Of a stretch of DNA of 12,702 nucleotides, positions 1-6,550 are shown in pieces. Position 1 is the stretch's first letter. Every line of letters starts with the position of its first letter. Source of the DNA: Candidatus Methylomirabilota bacterium (GTDB lineage: Bacteria > Methylomirabilota > Methylomirabilia > Methylomirabilales > 2-02-FULL-66-22); NCBI GenBank assembly GCA_016208645.1, contig JACQXP010000291.1, forward strand, positions 1 to 12,702. The letters are read 5' to 3'. A program made the translations under genes and the position numbers. Under the pieces are notes generated by a model. That model was not told the origin of the DNA and searched no databases. It was given only the letters and a program-made list of their open reading frames with translations.

Positions 1-1863
1 CTGCGAGACCCCGCGGATCGCCTCCCGCGCCTCCCGGATGGAGCCGCCGCGCGCGAGGTCGGCCACCACGGCTTCGGCCCGCCGCCGGGCCTCGGCCGCG
101 ATGCCTCCCACGAGCTGGCGCGCCTGGGCCCGCACCGCCGCGATCTGGTCCCGGAGGTCCAGGGCGAGCTGCTCGGCCGCCTGGCGCGCCGCCGATGCCG
201 CGGCCCGTTCCCGGGCCGCCTCGAGGGCGTCTGCGTCTCGTCGCTGTTCCTGGGCGTGCAACCGGCTCAGCAGGGCAGTGACCTCGGCGCCAGAGTCGCC
301 AAGAAGTTCCCGGGATCGCTGGATAATCGTCGGCGGGATGCCCAAGCGGCAGGCGATGTCAATGGCGAAACTTCGACCAGGAAGCCCGATATGTAATTTA
401 TACAGGGGCCGGAGGCTGTCAAGGTCGAACTCGACCGCAGCGTTGACCATGCGCGGGTCCCGGGCCACAAACGCCTTGACGGCGTCGAGATGGGTGGTCG
501 CCAGGACATGGCAGCCTCGACCTGCCAGGGCCTCCAGCACCGCGTTCCCCAGGGCCGATCCCTCACCCGGATCGGTGCCGGCGCCGATCTCGTCCAGCAA
601 GATCAGGCTCTTCGGGCCCGCTTCCCGCAGGGTCGTCCGGAGGCGCGCCACGTGGGCGGAAAAGGTGCTGAGATCCTGCGCGAGGCTCTGCTCGTCCCCG
701 ATATCGGCATACACGGAGTCATAGACCGGCAGCTCGCTGTCCGGCGACGCGGGGATGAACAGGCCGGACTGGGCCATGAGGGCGGCCAGCCCGATCGTCT
801 TCAGGGCCACCGTCTTGCCGCCCGTGTTCGGGCCCGTGATGACCAGGACTCGGGCGTCCGGCCCCACCGTCACGTCAATGGGGACGACCTCCCCCTCGCC
901 TCCCGCCTGGGCCGGGTCCCGACGCCTCTCCAGGAGGAGCGGATGGCGGGCGTGAAGGAGCCGCAGGGCACCCTCGCACAGCATCCGAGGCAGGGCCCCG
1001 TGCCATCGCTCGGCCAGTCGGGCCTTGGCCAGGATCAGGTCCAGATCGGCCAGCGCCTCCAGCGTGGAGGCGATGGCGGGGCCGGAAGCCCGCACCGCGG
1101 ACGTCAGTTCCCCCAGCAGGCGATCCACCTCGGCATCCGCCTCGCGCTCCAGGCGGCGGATCGCGTTGTTCCGTTCCACCACGGACAGGGGTTCCAGGAA
1201 CAGGGTCTGCCCGCTGGCCGATTGGTCCTGCACGATCCCTTGCAGGTGCGTCCGGTAGTCCGGCCTGACCGGGATCACATAGCGATCGTTCCGCAGGGTG
1301 ATGACCGGCTCCGCCAGGACGGGCTGCACCTGCGGGGCCTGAAGCAGCTCCTGCAACGCCTCCCGGACCGCCTCGCGGGAGCGGCGCGCCTCCGCCCGCA
1401 GCCGGAACAGTGTGGGGCTCGCGGTATCCGGCATGGCGCCATCCGGCGTGATGCAGCGGCGGATCTCCCCGGCGAGCTCCGCGGGGGGCGTGAGGCCGGC
1501 GGCGATCCGGCGCAGTTCCGGGAGCGGGAGCCCGGCTTCCCGCACGTGCCGGCGGAGGTGTGCGGCCGCGTCCAGCGTGTCCGCGATGGCGAGGAGCTCC
1601 TGAGGGCTCAGCCGAACGCCCGGGATGGCCGCGCGCGCCAGGAGTCCCCGGATGTCCTGGGCCCGCTCCAAACCGGGAAGGGGCCCCCGCCGCAGGAGTT
1701 CGCAGCCCTCCCGCGTCTCGGCCAACCGCCGGACCACCACCTCGGGATCAGGCGAGGGGTAAAGCTCGACGGCGCGCTGCCGCCCCAGGACCGAGGCCGC
1801 CTCGGCCGCGAGGTGGTGTAACATCTCGGAGAATTCCAGGACGCGGAGCGTGTGCGAATCCAT
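1..1863 (-). CDS. mutS2: Endonuclease MutS2 (partial, 3' end outside window)
   Basis: MutS2-type ATPase, linked in the family to suppression of homologous recombination and, in some bacteria, to rescue of collided ribosomes. The reading frame stays open from the start to the window edge, giving 621 residues; family members are usually near 780-800, so the C-terminal Smr nuclease domain would lie outside. The N-terminus (MDSHTLRVLEF) is typical. Walker A GPNTGGKT is at residues 344-351 (Lys350), Walker B LILLDEIGAGTD has Asp424/Glu425, and a family PGRS motif follows. After it comes an Ala/Arg/Glu-rich stretch, probably the coiled coil. I chose the ATG at 1863 because it fits the family N-terminus and has GGGAGG 11 nt upstream; the ATG at 1872 sits only 2 nt from that site. 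It lies downstream of the yqeY terminator, so it needs its own promoter or read-through; I see no clear promoter between 1876 and 1941. Confidence 0.95.
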   Translation of the reverse strand, partial: MDSHTLRVLEFSEMLHHLAAEAASVLGRQRAVELYPSPDPEVVVRRLAETREGCELLRRGPLPGLERAQDIRGLLARAAIPGVRLSPQELLAIADTLDAAAHLRRHVREAGLPLPELRRIAAGLTPPAELAGEIRRCITPDGAMPDTASPTLFRLRAEARRSREAVREALQELLQAPQVQPVLAEPVITLRNDRYVIPVRPDYRTHLQGIVQDQSASGQTLFLEPLSVVERNNAIRRLEREADAEVDRLLGELTSAVRASGPAIASTLEALADLDLILAKARLAERWHGALPRMLCEGALRLLHARHPLLLERRRDPAQAGGEGEVVPIDVTVGPDARVLVITGPNTGGKTVALKTIGLAALMAQSGLFIPASPDSELPVYDSVYADIGDEQSLAQDLSTFSAHVARLRTTLREAGPKSLILLDEIGAGTDPGEGSALGNAVLEALAGRGCHVLATTHLDAVKAFVARDPRMVNAAVEFDLDSLRPLYKLHIGLPGRSFAIDIACRLGIPPTIIQRSRELLGDSGAEVTALLSRLHAQEQRRDADALEAARERAAASAARQAAEQLALDLRDQIAAVRAQARQLVGGIAAEARRRAEAVVADLARGGSIREAREAIRGVSQ

Positions 1864-1941
1864 TCCAATCATGGCCTCCCAGCGGCTAGCCCCGGGACCG
1901 GGCGAACACCCGAGCGCCACGGAGAGGCGTGACCGCCGGAG

Positions 1942-1975
1942 AAAAAAGCAAGGGACTCGTTCCCGAGTCCCTTGC
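1942..1975 (-). terminator. Rho-independent terminator after yqeY
   Basis: Perfect 12-bp inverted repeat (arms 1948-1959 and 1964-1975, 4-nt loop). On the minus strand a run of six T (1947-1942) follows directly. It sits 64 nt past the yqeY stop and 70 nt before the mutS2 start, so it should end the rpsU-yqeY transcript. On the plus strand the stem has no T-run on its 3' side, so it acts in one direction. Confidence 0.93.
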
Positions 1976-2039
1976 GGTTGTTCTCCAGTCCCCGGCCGAT
2001 CACCGGGTGGGCGGCACGTCCCGTCACGTCGTCAGCACG

Positions 2040-2489
2040 TCAGCTCTTGGAGAGGGCCTCGCGCACCAGCGTGTTCACCACCTTGCCGTCCGCCCGGCCC
2101 GTGACCCTGGGCATGAGGAGGCCCATGACCCTCCCCATCTCCCTGAGGGACGTGGCCTGGACCTCCCGGATGGCGTCCAGGACCATGGCCTGCAGCTCGT
2201 CGGACGTCAGGGGTCTGGGCAGGTAGGATTGTAGGATGGTCAGCTCGGCCGTCTCCTTGTCCACCAGGTCCTGCCGCCCCCCTTGCCCGTACTGCTCGAT
2301 CGCCTCCTGCCGCAGCTTGCACGACGCCACGATCGCCTGGAGCACTTCCGCGTCGGACAGCGGTCCGCGCTTCTCCACCTCGCGGTTCTTGATGAGGGCG
2401 CAGAGCAACCGGAGGACCGACAGGCGAAGCTTGTCCCCAGAGCGAAGGGCGGCTGTGAAATCCTCGGCGAGGCGCGTCTTCAGCTCCAC
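2040..2489 (-). CDS. yqeY: GatB/YqeY domain-containing protein
   Basis: A 149-residue soluble protein that is essentially one GatB/YqeY domain. The family resembles the tail domain of the GatB amidotransferase subunit, is presumed to bind tRNA, and has no settled enzymatic role. Visible marks are the N-terminal LRLSVLRLLCALIKNREVE segment and the C-terminal MGRVMGLLMPRVTGRADGK segment. The start is GTG at 2489. Its ribosome site GGAG, 6 nt upstream, is built from the last sense codon and stop of rpsU (CCG GAG TAG), and only 3 nt separate the two genes, so translation is probably coupled. It ends in TGA before a strong terminator. The rpsU-yqeY pairing is common in bacteria. Confidence 0.93.
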   Translation of the reverse strand: MELKTRLAEDFTAALRSGDKLRLSVLRLLCALIKNREVEKRGPLSDAEVLQAIVASCKLRQEAIEQYGQGGRQDLVDKETAELTILQSYLPRPLTSDELQAMVLDAIREVQATSLREMGRVMGLLMPRVTGRADGKVVNTLVREALSKS

Positions 2490-2492
2490 GGC

Positions 2493-2690
2493 CTACTCCG
2501 GGATCATCCGCAATCGCTTGAGCGCCTTCTTGCGCGCCGCCAGCATCTTCTTCTTCCGGCGCACGCTCGGCTTCTCGTAGTGCTCTCGCTTGCGGAGCTC
2601 AGACAGCACCCCGGCCTTCTCGCACTGCTTCTTGAAGCGGCGTAGCGCGCTCTCGAAGGACTCGTCCTCCTTCACGACGACGCTCGTCAT
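2493..2690 (-). CDS. rpsU: 30S ribosomal protein S21
   Basis: A 65-residue, Lys/Arg-rich small-subunit protein. The body (ESFESALRRFKKQCEKAG, then LRKREHYEKPSVRRKKK) is the classic S21 pattern and the length is normal. S21 binds the platform near the anti-Shine-Dalgarno end of 16S rRNA and helps initiation. The ATG at 2690 is preceded by a G-rich stretch (AAAGGGGGTG) about 7 nt upstream. First gene of a short operon with yqeY, about 76 nt below a near-perfect sigma-70 promoter. An upstream in-frame extension exists to 2840 but shows no S21 similarity and would run back over the promoter, so I rejected it. Confidence 0.96.
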   Translation of the reverse strand: MTSVVVKEDESFESALRRFKKQCEKAGVLSELRKREHYEKPSVRRKKKMLAARKKALKRLRMIPE

Positions 2691-2772
2691 CCACTCACAC
2701 CCCCTTTGCGCCGCGGCAATCTGTGCAGAGGGCCCTGATGGAACGGGAACAGTCTCGGAAGTGTAGAGCAAA

Positions 2773-2801
2773 AGTATATTTGAGCCGGCCGCCCCTGTCA
2801 A
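2773..2801 (-). promoter_or_regulatory. Sigma-70 promoter for rpsU-yqeY
   Basis: On the minus strand: TTGACA (2801-2796), a 17-nt spacer, then TATACT (2778-2773). The -35 box is consensus, the spacer is optimal, and the -10 box differs from TATAAT at one position. The predicted start is near 2766, giving a 5' leader of about 76 nt. It is the only convincing promoter I found. A 10-bp perfect palindrome (2819-2828) lies 17 nt upstream of the -35 box; its role is unknown and it may be chance. Confidence 0.88.
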
Positions 2802-2873
2802 ATTCTTTGCGATCAGTTCACGGCCGTGTGACCCTCCCATCCCCCATGCGCACCAGTGCCCGGCCGCCGGCCC

Positions 2874-3560
2874 TCAGGCGTAGTCCGCCTTCCGCTTTCC
2901 GAACCGCCGGCCCAATTCCCGGGCGATCTCCTCCGGCCGGATCTCGTGGGCCGCCAGGAGGACCAGGGTGTGGAACCAGAGATCCGCCATCTCATAGATG
3001 AGCTGCCCGCGATCCCTGTCCTTGGACGCGGTCAGGACTTCGGCCGACTCCTCCATGACCTTTTTCAGGATCTGGTCCTGCCCCCGGGCGAAGAGCGAGG
3101 CCACGTAGGACCCCTCGGGCGGGTGCGCCTGCCGCTCCAGGATCACGCCGTAGACGTCCGCCAGGATCCCCAGCCCCGCGTACACCGTGGCCGGGTCGAA
3201 GCGCCGGTCCGTACCATCCGCCGGGGCCATCCCCTCGGCGGGGAGCGCCCGGTAGAAGCAGGAGCGGTTTCCCGTATGGCAGGCCGCGACCGCCTGGTCC
3301 ACCTTCAGGAGCAGGGCGTCCTCGTCGCAGTCGTACAGGATCGCCCGCACGCGCTGCACGTGCCCCGACTCCTCCCCCTTCCGCCACAGCCGCTGCCGTG
3401 ACCGGCTGTAGTAATGGGCCAGTCCGGTCTCCAGCGTCCGGGCCAGGGCCTCTGCGTTCATGTAGGCGTGCATGAGGACCTGCCCGTTCTCCGCGTCCTG
3501 GGCGATGGCGGGAATCAGGCCGTTCGCGTCGAAGCGCAGATTTTCTGGCACCTCCACCAC
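2874..3560 (-). CDS. hisIE: Bifunctional HisIE: phosphoribosyl-AMP cyclohydrolase / phosphoribosyl-ATP pyrophosphatase
   Basis: A 228-residue fusion for histidine steps 2 and 3. The HisE part removes pyrophosphate from PR-ATP and the HisI part opens the adenine ring of PR-AMP. HisI covers roughly residues 1-110, with the metal-binding DCDED at 77-81 and ACHTGNRSCF with Cys94 and Cys101. HisE covers about 125-228, with EESAE at 170-174 and MADLW with Asp193. I chose GTG at 3560 because TAGGGGGG lies 6 nt upstream; GTG codons at 3557 and 3551 are alternatives. A longer in-frame start at 3638 would add residues encoded by the neighbouring repeat array and is rejected. It is set off from the rest of the his genes by that 91-nt repeat gap. 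It is the last his gene before the rpsU promoter. Confidence 0.95.
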   Translation of the reverse strand: MVEVPENLRFDANGLIPAIAQDAENGQVLMHAYMNAEALARTLETGLAHYYSRSRQRLWRKGEESGHVQRVRAILYDCDEDALLLKVDQAVAACHTGNRSCFYRALPAEGMAPADGTDRRFDPATVYAGLGILADVYGVILERQAHPPEGSYVASLFARGQDQILKKVMEESAEVLTASKDRDRGQLIYEMADLWFHTLVLLAAHEIRPEEIARELGRRFGKRKADYA

Positions 3561-3580
3561 CGTGCACCCCCCTAGGCCAA

Positions 3581-3652
3581 ATGACCAATGACCAAATCCC
3601 AATGACCAATTGCAGTGCCACGGCTGGTCATTGGTCATGAGTCATTGGTCAT
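3581..3652. repeat. Inverted heptamer array, ATGACCA word
   Basis: Left arm 3581-3608 is four units in strict 7-nt register: ATGACCA, ATGACCA, AATCCCA, ATGACCA. After a 16-nt spacer, right arm 3625-3652 is four inverted units: TGGTCAT, TGGTCAT, GAGTCAT, TGGTCAT. The arms can fold into a long imperfect hairpin, with 12 consecutive matches at one end and 9 at the other. The array fills the gap between the kinase gene and hisIE, and its edge overlaps the kinase stop codon. It could protect or punctuate the transcript, but no T-run follows. Confidence 0.9.
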
Positions 3653-4134
3653 TACAGTTTGTACCCGATCGTGCGCAGGAAGTCCTTGCGGGCGGCCACG
3701 TCGCCGGCCGTCTCCACGCCCTTGGGCGGCAGGCCGTCCACCACCCCCATCACGCCGCGCCCCTGCTGGGTGACGGCCACGATGACCTCGACCGGGTTCG
3801 CCGAGGCGCAGTAGATGGTGCAGACCTCCGGACACTGTTTGACGGCATTCAGGACATTGATGGGGTACGCCTCTTTCAGGATCAGGACGAAGAAGTGTCC
3901 GGCCCCCACCGCCTGGGCGTTCTGGATGGCCGCCTCCCGCAGGGTCTCGTCGTTCCCCACGGAACGGATCAGGCACGGACCCGAGGATTCACAGAAGGCG
4001 ATCCCGAACTTCGCGCCCGGCACGGACGACACCAGGATCTCGTAGAGGTCCTCGACCGTCTTGATGAAGTGACTCTGTCCCAGGATGACGTTGGTGCCCT
4101 CGGGGGTCTGGATCGTCACCGCCTGGAATTCCAC
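3652..4134 (-). CDS. Adenosine-specific kinase family protein (PF04008-like)
   Basis: A 160-residue soluble protein, the usual length for this small family, known mainly from archaeal structures and genome annotation. I recognise it from the whole-sequence pattern: VTIQTPEGTNVILGQSHFIK near the N-terminus, KFGIAFCESSGPCLIR, GAGHFFVLI, the CTIYCASANPVEV segment and a C-terminal GRGVMGVVDG loop. The start is GTG at 4134 with a strong AGGAGGAGG ribosome site just upstream; it begins 26 nt after hisF. It ends in TAA, followed in an overlapping frame by TGA, at the edge of the heptamer array. The family has weak experimental support as an adenosine kinase. Its place between hisF and hisIE suggests a link to purine or AICAR by-products of histidine synthesis, which is inference. 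Confidence 0.85.
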   Translation of the reverse strand: MEFQAVTIQTPEGTNVILGQSHFIKTVEDLYEILVSSVPGAKFGIAFCESSGPCLIRSVGNDETLREAAIQNAQAVGAGHFFVLILKEAYPINVLNAVKQCPEVCTIYCASANPVEVIVAVTQQGRGVMGVVDGLPPKGVETAGDVAARKDFLRTIGYKL

Positions 4135-4160
4135 CGTCCTCCTCCTCTCGCCTGGCGCCC

Positions 4161-4988
4161 CTACAGGCGAACGGGCACGCCACGTTCTGCGAGGTACCGC
4201 TTGGCCTCCGGGATCGTGAACTCCCGGTAGTGGAAGATGGAGGCCGCCAGGACCGCATCGGCCCCGCCCAGGACGAGGCCCTGGTACAGGTGCTCCAGGG
4301 TTCCGGCGCCTCCGGACGCGATGACGGGGATGCCAACCGCCTCGGCGATGGCCCGGGTCAGCTCCAGGTCGTACCCGTCCTTCGTCCCGTCCCGGTCCAT
4401 GCTGGTGAGGAGGATCTCGCCGGCCCCCAGTTTCTCTCCCTCCACCGCCCAGGCCACCGCGTCCTTCCCGGTCGGCGTCCGGCCCCCGTGCACGTACACA
4501 CCCCACGAGAGCCGAGAGCCGGGGACCCCCTGGGTGGCCGAGAGCCGAGACGAATCCACCCCGGCTCTAGGCTCTCGGCTCTCGGCTCTGCGCTTCGCGT
4601 CAATCGCCAGGACGATGCACTGGCTGCCGAAGCGTTCGGCCGAACGCCGGATGAGATCCGGGTCCTGCACCGCGGCGGTATTCAGCGACACCTTGTCGGC
4701 CCCGGCCTGCAACAGCCCCCGGATGTCCTCCAGAAATCGGATGCCTCCGCCGACCGTCAGCGGCACGAAGGCCTGCTCGGCCGTCCGGGCGACCACGTCG
4801 ATCATGATGCGGCGCCGCTCGTGCGAGGCTGCGATATCCAGGAAGACCAACTCGTCCGCCCCCTCCCGGTCATACAGGGCGGCCACCTCGACCGGGTCCC
4901 CGGCGTCGCGGAGGTTGACGAACTGCGTGCCCTTGACGACCCGTCCCTCCCGCACATCCAGACAGGGAATGATCCGCTTGGTCAGCAT
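4161..4988 (-). CDS. hisF: Imidazole glycerol phosphate synthase, cyclase subunit HisF, with in-frame repeat insertion
   Basis: A 275-residue (beta/alpha)8 barrel that, with HisH, makes imidazole glycerol phosphate and AICAR from PRFAR. The catalytic pair is intact at canonical positions: Asp11 in RIIPCLD and Asp130 in LAIDAKR. Also visible are VGGGIR (79-84), TSMDRDG and the phosphate-binding IASGGAG. Family members are about 251-253 residues; the excess of about 24 lies between Asp130 and VYVHGGR, at about residues 134-161. This insert is encoded by a GAGAGCC/GGCTCTC repeat and stays in frame. It should lengthen the beta-hairpin that follows strand 5 near the active-site face. The ATG at 4988 overlaps the end of hisA by 7 nt. 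I cannot tell whether the insert impairs the enzyme. Confidence 0.95.
   Translation of the reverse strand: MLTKRIIPCLDVREGRVVKGTQFVNLRDAGDPVEVAALYDREGADELVFLDIAASHERRRIMIDVVARTAEQAFVPLTVGGGIRFLEDIRGLLQAGADKVSLNTAAVQDPDLIRRSAERFGSQCIVLAIDAKRRAESREPRAGVDSSRLSATQGVPGSRLSWGVYVHGGRTPTGKDAVAWAVEGEKLGAGEILLTSMDRDGTKDGYDLELTRAIAEAVGIPVIASGGAGTLEHLYQGLVLGGADAVLAASIFHYREFTIPEAKRYLAERGVPVRL
4507..4590. repeat. Heptamer repeat inside hisF, GAGAGCC word
   Basis: Two GAGAGCC units (4507-4520), a third with a degenerate neighbour (4540-4553), then four inverted units GGCTCTN (4563-4590). Inverted copies face each other across the middle, so the mRNA could fold into a hairpin. It falls exactly where HisF is longer than its family and adds about 72 nt net, a multiple of three, so the frame survives. 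Confidence 0.9.
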
Positions 4989-5713
4989 GACGTCCCTGCC
5001 GCCGCATGAAGGGCCGCCTCGAGCGTCAGCCGCCCGTCGTACAGTGCCTTGCCGATGATCGCTCCTCCCACTGGGGGCGCCAGGGCCTTCAGGGCGTGAA
5101 TGTCCCGCTCGGAGGCGATGCCCCCGGAGGCGATCAGCGGGACCCGGGTCACGGCCGCCATCGCGGCCAGCCCCGGGAGATCGGGTCCTTCCAGCATCCC
5201 GTCGCGCTGGATGTCCGTGTAGATGATCGCGGCCAGAGGAAAGTCGCTCACCCGGCGGGCCAGGTCCGTCGCCCGGATCGCCGTCGCCTCGGCCCACCCG
5301 GAGGTCAGGAGCATCCCCGCCCGCGCATCCAGGCCGAGGGCGACGCGGCCGGGGAAGGCCGCGCACCCCGCCTCCAGGAATCCCGCATCCCGGATCGCCG
5401 CCGTCCCCACGATGGCCACGACCGCACCCAGATCCAGCACCGCCCGCACCGCCTCCAGGCTGCGGAGCCCCCCGCCCACCTGGGCCGGGATCCGGATCAC
5501 CCGAAGGATCTCCCGCAGCGCCTGCTGGTTGGCGGGCGATCCCAGGAGGGCCCCGTCGAGGTCTACGAGGTGCAGGCGCGGCGCCCCCCGCCGTTCCCAT
5601 TCCTGGGCCACGGCCGCGGGATCCTGACTGTAACGCGTCTCGCGCGACGGATCCCCCTGGATCAACCGGACGACCCGTCCGCCCCGCAGGTCAACGGCCG
5701 GGATGATCTCCAT
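4982..5713 (-). CDS. hisA: ProFAR isomerase HisA
   Basis: A 243-residue (beta/alpha)8 barrel that isomerises the aminoaldose ProFAR to the aminoketose PRFAR, the substrate of HisH/HisF. Motifs: N-terminal EIIPAVDLRGGRVV with catalytic Asp8, VGGGLRS, a second acidic site in LGLDARAG, YTDIQRDGM and LIASGGI. Length is normal and no lesion is visible. The ATG at 5713 fits the family N-terminus, though its ribosome site is weak. The same frame stays open upstream through the intergenic gap into the 5' part of hisH, which I regard as a GC-content coincidence. It overlaps hisF by 7 nt, so the two are probably translationally coupled. Confidence 0.96.
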   Translation of the reverse strand: MEIIPAVDLRGGRVVRLIQGDPSRETRYSQDPAAVAQEWERRGAPRLHLVDLDGALLGSPANQQALREILRVIRIPAQVGGGLRSLEAVRAVLDLGAVVAIVGTAAIRDAGFLEAGCAAFPGRVALGLDARAGMLLTSGWAEATAIRATDLARRVSDFPLAAIIYTDIQRDGMLEGPDLPGLAAMAAVTRVPLIASGGIASERDIHALKALAPPVGGAIIGKALYDGRLTLEAALHAAAGTSC

Positions 5714-5743
5714 GATCCGTCTGCCCCGATTGTTCGATTGCCG

Positions 5744-5802
5744 GGGACCCAGCCGACCCTGGGCCCGTGGCCCGCCCCGCTCCGCCACGCGGTCCGGGGC
5801 GG
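5744..5802. other. Two hairpins in the hisH-hisA gap
   Basis: The 128-nt gap between the hisH stop and the hisA start holds two GC-rich inverted repeats. One has arms 5744-5752 and 5759-5766 with a 6-nt loop and one bulge; the other has perfect 8-bp arms at 5772-5779 and 5795-5802. No T-run follows, so neither looks like a terminator. They may shape hisA translation or mRNA stability, or be chance in GC-rich DNA. Confidence 0.45.
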
Positions 5803-5841
5803 AGTCGGCAGGGTGCCCCCCTGGGTGCGCCGGGTCGCCTG

Positions 5842-6484
5842 CTACCGCGCCAGCGACGCGAAGTTCCGCAGGAGCGTGAGGCCCGCCGCCTGGCTCTTCT
5901 CCGGATGGAACTGGGTGGCGAAGAGGTTCTCGCGCCAGATCACCGAGGTGAACCGGTGCCCGTACTCGGTCACGCCCGCCGTGACGCTCGGGTCCGCTGG
6001 CTCCACGTAGTAGGAATGGACGAAGTAGAAATAGGGCTCCTCGGGCAGGCCCGCCAGGATGGGCGCCGGCCGCAATGCGCGGACGCGGTTCCACCCCATG
6101 TGGGGGACCTTCAGCCGGGTCCCCGGCCTTGCCGGATCCGGCATGTCGTCCGCGAATCGCCGCACGCGCCCCGCCAGGAGGTTCAGTCCCTTGTGGAGGC
6201 CGAACTCCTCGCTCTCCGAAAAGCGAGAAGAGGAAGTGAAGCCCCAGGCAGATCCCCAGGACCGGCTTCCCCTGTTCGATCGCGCGCAGCAGCGGCTCGA
6301 TGAATCCATGGCTCGTCAGCTTGGCGATCCCGTCGGCGAAGGCCCCCACGCCCGGCAGCACGATCCCCGCTGCCTCGGACAGCAGCCGCGGATCCTCCAG
6401 GATGCGGGCCTCGGCCCCCACCCGCTCGAAGCCCTTCTGCACGCTCCGCAGATTCGCGATGCCCGAATCAATGATGGCGATCAT
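5842..6484 (-). pseudogene. hisH: Imidazole glycerol phosphate synthase, glutaminase subunit HisH, frame-disrupted
   Basis: Class I glutaminase that feeds ammonia to HisF. The 5' part, from ATG 6484 (MIAIIDSGIANLRSV), carries PGVGAF and the nucleophile Cys79 in GICLG. Near 6220 the homology moves to another frame, continuing ESEEFGLHKG, then PHMGWNRV and the catalytic His/Glu in FHPEKS, to TAG at 5842. Deleting 7 nt (about 6220-6226) would restore LFSESEEFG, the family pattern, and give a normal 211-residue protein. As written, no single frame carries both Cys and His/Glu, so the glutaminase should be inactive. Explanations: a real mutation, a strain variant in a mixed population, an assembly error, or much less likely frameshifting. 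An alternative ATG lies at 6502. It starts 66 nt after hisB with a weak ribosome site. Confidence 0.9.
6208..6227. other. Quasi-palindrome at the hisH frame break
   Basis: Arms CTCGCT (6208-6213) and AGCGAG (6222-6227) flank an 8-nt loop. The extra 7 nt inferred from the HisH family (about 6220-6226) are what make this inverted repeat as long as it is. That is the signature expected of a template-switch insertion during replication. Confidence 0.55.
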
Positions 6485-6550
6485 CTCAGGCCCACTGGCC
6501 ATCCCGTGCGCGGCAGGCCCACGCCCTCATCTCCGGACCCCACCACGTCA

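Noticed and set aside
490..1821. 443-codon open frame on the plus strand
   Set aside because: It is antisense to mutS2, rich in Arg/Gly/Pro, resembles no family, and is the usual mirror frame of GC-rich coding DNA.
2819..2828. 10-bp perfect palindrome (CACGGCCGTG) upstream of the rpsU -35 box
   Set aside because: Could be an operator, but a single short GC-rich palindrome is expected by chance and no regulator is nearby.
2829..2873. Terminator after hisIE
   Set aside because: There are short GGCC self-complementary stems but no T-run, so it does not meet the pattern of an intrinsic terminator.
6200..6240. Programmed ribosomal frameshift in hisH at CTT TTC
   Set aside because: A CTTT slip is reminiscent of the release factor 2 site and goes in the needed +1 direction, but no stop or slow codon follows, no spaced ribosome-like site precedes it, and HisH is not known to use frameshifting. 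An insertion explains the data better.
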